Origin: BOG-908 sp963795825
GTDB taxonomy: Bacteria; Pseudomonadota; Alphaproteobacteria; Acetobacterales; Acetobacteraceae
Assembly: GCA_963795825.1 (NCBI GenBank)
Contig: CAWCIW010000001.1
Span: 806,001 to 870,000, forward strand
Length of the DNA: 64,000 bases
Reading direction: 5' to 3'
In this document: piece after piece, positions 61,184-64,000 of the stretch
How the letters are laid out: every line of letters begins with the position of its first letter
Numbering within the stretch: position 1 is the first letter of the stretch
Made by a program: the position numbers and the translations under genes
Notes under the pieces: model-generated
What the model was told of the DNA's origin: nothing
The model's input: the letters and a program-made list of their open reading frames with translations, nothing else
Databases searched by the model: none

Positions 61184-62685
61184 AGCGACAGGCCGGGGAC
61201 GGGAAAGGCGCCGGCTTCGACCAGGGCGGTGGCGGCGGCGATGTCCGGCGCGAAGAAGCGGTCTTCGGTGTAGGGGGGGACTTTCGCGCGGATGGTGGCG
61301 ATTGCGGCTTGTAGGGGGGTGCTGGTTTTGTGGGGTGCGTGGAAGCCGATGCCCTGGGCGGCGGCCAGGAGTTCTATGGCGATTATGGTGGCGGTGTTGT
61401 CGCACATTTCGTGGAGGCGGCGGGCGGCGAAGGTGGCCATGCTGACGTGGTCCTCCTGGTTGGCGGAGGTTGGGAGGCTGTCGACGCTGGCGGGGTGGGC
61501 CAGGGATTTGTTTTCGCTGGCCAGCGCGGCGGCGGTGACCTGGGCGATCATGAAGCCGGAGTTGATGCCCGGGTCGGTGACGAGAAAGGCGGGGAGGCGG
61601 GACATTACGGGGTCGGTGAGCAGGGCGGTGCGGCGTTCGGATAGGGCGCCGATTTCGGCTATGGCCAGGGCCATTGTGTCGGCGGCTATGGCGACGGGTT
61701 CGGCGTGGAAGTTGCCGCCGGAGAGGACTTCGTTTGTTTCGGCAAAGACGAGCGGGTTGTCGCTGGCGGCGTTGGCTTCGATGGTCAGTGTTCTGGCGGC
61801 GTTTTGCAGGGTGTCCAGGCAGGCGCCCATCACCTGGGGTTGGCATCTCAGGGAGTAGGGGTCCTGGACGCGGCCGCAATCCAGGTGGGAGTGGCGGATT
61901 TCGCTGCCTTCCAGGAGGTGGCGGAAGGCGGCCGCGGTGGTGATCTGGCCTGGTTGGCCGCGGGCCTGGTGGATGCGGGGGTCGAAGGGGGTGTCGCTGC
62001 CTTTGGCGGCATCCACCGAGAGGGCGCCGGCGGTGATTGCGGCGGCGAAGAGGGTTTCGGCGCGGAATAGGGCGGTGAGCGCCAGGGCTGTGCTGGCCTG
62101 GGTGCCGTTCAGGAGGGCCAGGCCTTCTTTGGGGCCTAGGGTCAGGGGGGCGATTTTGGCTTGGGCGAGGGCTTGGGCGGCGGGCATGCGCTGGTTGTTT
62201 AGGGTGGCGTCGCCGGTGCCGATCAGGGTTGCGGCCAGGTGGGCCAGGGGGGCCAGGTCACCTGAGGCGCCTACGGAGCCTTTGGCGGGGATGCAGGGGA
62301 GCAGGTTGGCTTGCAGGCATTTCAGGATCTGTTCGATGACGATCGGGCGGATGCCGGAGAAGCCTCGGGCCAGGCTTTGGATTTTCAGGGCCATGATCAG
62401 GCGGGTGATTTGGGGGGGGAGGTCCGGGCCGGTGCCGGCGGCGTGGGAGAGGACCAGGCGGCGTTGGAGTTCGGCCAGTTTTTCGGGGGGGATGGTGGTT
62501 TGGGCCAGGAGGCCGAAGCCGGTGTTTATGCCGTAGGTGGTGCGGTTTTCGGCGACGATTCGCGCGACGGTGGCGGCTGAGGCTTCGATGGCTGGGAGGG
62601 ATGCTGGGGATAGGGAGACGGGTTCTCCGGCGGTCAGGTGGCGGAGGTGGGCCAGGGTCAGGGGGGCGCCTAGGGGGATTGTCAT
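61180..62685 (-). CDS. hutH: Histidine ammonia-lyase
   Basis: A 501-residue enzyme that removes ammonia from L-histidine to give urocanate. The MIO cofactor triad Ala-Ser-Gly is present in GSVGASGDLAPLAHLA. Other family segments are RTTYGINTGFGLLAQTTI, QDPYSLRCQPQVMG, SGGNFHAEPVA and SANQEDHVSMATFAARRL. The ATG at 62685 fits. It forms an operon with hutG. The hutU and hutI genes and a HutC-type regulator are not visible, so they lie outside the window. Cytosolic. Confidence 0.95.
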   Translation of the reverse strand: MTIPLGAPLTLAHLRHLTAGEPVSLSPASLPAIEASAATVARIVAENRTTYGINTGFGLLAQTTIPPEKLAELQRRLVLSHAAGTGPDLPPQITRLIMALKIQSLARGFSGIRPIVIEQILKCLQANLLPCIPAKGSVGASGDLAPLAHLAATLIGTGDATLNNQRMPAAQALAQAKIAPLTLGPKEGLALLNGTQASTALALTALFRAETLFAAAITAGALSVDAAKGSDTPFDPRIHQARGQPGQITTAAAFRHLLEGSEIRHSHLDCGRVQDPYSLRCQPQVMGACLDTLQNAARTLTIEANAASDNPLVFAETNEVLSGGNFHAEPVAIAADTMALAIAEIGALSERRTALLTDPVMSRLPAFLVTDPGINSGFMIAQVTAAALASENKSLAHPASVDSLPTSANQEDHVSMATFAARRLHEMCDNTATIIAIELLAAAQGIGFHAPHKTSTPLQAAIATIRAKVPPYTEDRFFAPDIAAATALVEAGAFPVPGLSL

Positions 62686-63102
62686 GGCGCGGAGCGGGGT
62701 GCGGCGGCGGTGCGTGGGGCCTGGCGCAGTCGGTCCATCGTCATCGCTCGCATCCTGTCGCTGTGGCGTTGTTAGATGTTGTCGGGGGAGGTTTGGCGGA
62801 AAGCAAGTTGTGGTGGGAGCGTGCTCCCTCGCGATGGCCTGCGGTTCTGCCGATCGGTATGCGACGGCAGATCGCCTGGCGTCGACGCGGCTTGCGCCGA
62901 CGCGGGAGCTGTTCGGGTAGCCGCTTCGGGCAGGCTTGCAGGGCGGGCTGCCTGCGAGACCAGGACGATTCGGCTTTGCGCGGGTGAATGTTTCGTATTG
63001 CGACTGGACGCCTGGCGGGCCAGTATGGGCGCGTAAGGTCGCGCGACAGAAATGCGATTTCGCAATGGTGCGTATGGGACCAGTTTGCAACGGAGTTCTC
63101 GC
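62686..63102. other. Divergent intergenic region
   Basis: This 417-bp stretch lies between hutH (minus) and a plus-strand membrane protein gene. It should hold both promoters. No repeat of the A/T-hairpin family and no gene is seen; a long open minus-strand frame runs through it as an upstream extension of hutH without family similarity. No reliable -35/-10 pair was found. Confidence 0.4.
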
Positions 63103-63663
63103 ATGGCGGACAGGCAGCAGATCTCGGCGGCACTGGCGTTTCGCGCCGTTATGGCGTCGGCCGGTTATCTGGCGATCGCCGCTTGCGTGTTCATGCTGCT
63201 GGCGGCCGTGCTTCCCGTGGCAACGCTTTCAGCCACCATCAACGGAACAGAGATGGGGGGCTTGCAGGGTGTCGCCGGTGGGGGTGTGAGCGCCACGGGC
63301 GCCACGGCGGGCGGTGTTCTGGGCTGGCTGGCATTGTTTGCGTTTGCAGGCGCCGCGGCGGCGCGCTTCGTTCGCGAGCTGGCGCCGTTTCGAAATCTGG
63401 TGGACTACGCGGCGTTTTCGCTGCTTGCCGCGGCGGTTCTCTGGTCGTTCTATGACGGACCGATTGCAACGCAGGTCCGAACGGTTGGGCAATTGTCCAA
63501 TATGTTCGGTGGTGCGGCAGGCGCACATGCAGGCTCGGGTATGCCGGCACTTGCGGTGTCGGTATCGCCGGGCATAGGCATGCTGTTCGTCGTGCTGGCG
63601 CCGGTCGCGCTGTTTCTGGCGCGCCGACGCGAAGTGGCGGCGGGGATGGTTGTTCCGACTTAG
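63103..63663 (+). CDS. Multi-pass membrane protein of unknown function
   Basis: A 186-residue protein from ATG 63103, with a GGAG seven bases before it. Four hydrophobic segments are visible: YLAIAACVFMLLAAVLPVAT, GVLGWLALFAFAGAAAARF, LVDYAAFSLLAAAVLWSFYD and SPGIGMLFVVLAPVALFLAR. Between helices 1 and 2 lies a Gly-rich loop (GLQGVAGGGVSATGATAGG). No family recognised. It stands alone with a repeat copy 45 bp after its stop. Confidence 0.62.
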   Translation: MADRQQISAALAFRAVMASAGYLAIAACVFMLLAAVLPVATLSATINGTEMGGLQGVAGGGVSATGATAGGVLGWLALFAFAGAAAARFVRELAPFRNLVDYAAFSLLAAAVLWSFYDGPIATQVRTVGQLSNMFGGAAGAHAGSGMPALAVSVSPGIGMLFVVLAPVALFLARRREVAAGMVVPT

Positions 63664-63708
63664 CCAGGGCTGGTATTGAACCACCCGGTCTGGCGCTGAC
63701 TCATGACA

Positions 63709-63885
63709 GCAAGAAAGGCCTTCTTTTTCGAGAAAAAGAAGCAAAAAGCTTTTGCTGTGACGCCTGCACGACGATTTGGCTATCAATGCAGCCGCATCGA
63801 CTTGCAATGCGAAAGTAGGCCTTCGTGCAAGCGTCATAGCAAAAGCTTTTTGGTCCTTTTTCTCGAAAAAGGACTACTTTCTTGT
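63709..63885. repeat. A/T-hairpin dispersed repeat, copy 22 (mosaic arms A/B)
   Basis: A 177-bp copy with left arm type A and right arm type B. The inner parts GCTGTGACGCCTGCACGAC and GTGCAAGCGTCATAGC pair. The core reads TGCAGCCGCATCGACTTGC in reverse orientation. It lies 45 bp beyond the preceding stop codon. Confidence 0.94.
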
Positions 63886-63921
63886 CTGCCTTGAATGCGT
63901 CGATCTCAACGTTTGTCGGTA

Positions 63922-64000
63922 TTACTTCCTGGCGATCATCGGCAGATCCAACCCGAACCGCTGTGCGCAGTCGATAGCGCGTTCGTACCCCGCGTCGGCG
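63922..64000 (-). CDS. 3' end of an unidentified gene
   Basis: The minus strand reads an uninterrupted 25-codon end, AGYERAIDCAQRFGLDLPMI then ARK and TAA, running in from the window edge. The helical, well-formed sequence suggests a real gene, but too little is present to name it. It is convergent with the membrane protein gene and separated from it by repeat copy 22. Confidence 0.45.
   Translation of the reverse strand, partial: ADAGYERAIDCAQRFGLDLPMIARK

Noticed and set aside
61180..63090. hutH with a 130-residue N-terminal extension
   Set aside because: The family starts at ATG 62685. The upstream frame is open only because of high GC and has no similarity to lyases.

Overview
This is a GC-rich chromosomal window from an alphaproteobacterium, most likely in the Acetobacteraceae. 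The evidence is a separate F1 ATP synthase cluster (atpH-A-G-D-C), an alphaproteobacterial type SOS box (GTTC-N7-GTTC), and gene content typical of the family. The placement rests on gene content only; there is no rRNA in the window. No tRNA, rRNA or CRISPR array was recognised.

Layout. 1-5755 (minus): a tripartite RND efflux operon with an adaptor and two AcrB-type permeases. 5.9-11 kb (plus): a small lipoprotein, an LhgO-like FAD oxidoreductase and the KdpD/KdpE sensor-regulator pair. 11-14.5 kb: an unknown gene behind a CRP-type palindrome, a membrane protein with zinc ribbons, a tautomerase and a di-iron ferritin-like protein. 14.7-20.8 kb (minus): the F1 ATP synthase operon with a DksA/TraR zinc-finger gene between atpG and atpD. 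21-30.4 kb (mostly minus): a TPR protein, an amine-oxidase-like flavoprotein, a gene behind a LexA-box promoter, a LysM-GH19 hydrolase with a coupled secreted protein, ThiL and a DUF4142 protein. 30.6-35 kb: a phytanoyl-CoA-dioxygenase-like protein and a tightly coupled PadR operon of membrane proteins. 35.3-36.7 kb: an AT-richer DUF3800 gene and an IS1595-type transposase remnant. 36.8-57.3 kb: glycosyltransferases, a membrane-anchored Clp-type AAA+ operon, a DEAD-box helicase, an ELM1-like protein, a TonB-dependent receptor and a hexapeptide acyltransferase. 57.7-64 kb: small membrane proteins and lipoproteins, a SYLF protein, and hutG/hutH.

The most striking feature is a family of about 23 interspersed palindromic repeats, one per roughly 3 kb. 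A full copy is about 140-190 bp with two inverted arms. Each arm contains a 22-nt A/T-rich hairpin and an AAAAGCTTTT palindrome. Two arm types differ by compensatory base-pair changes, and several copies are mosaics of both. About fourteen copies lie within 60 bp of a stop codon, four of them within 1 bp or so. Copies also lie between consecutive genes of the ATP synthase operon, in front of the next gene's ribosome binding site. I see no copy interrupting a conserved gene.

Six genes are broken by a single-base indel in a G or C run: an RND permease, the AAA+ ATPase, the HI0933 flavoprotein, an unknown 629-residue protein, a glycosyltransferase and hutG. Five look like functional genes whose full family length returns after one base is added or removed. 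This suggests consensus errors in the sequence, though real frameshifts cannot be excluded.
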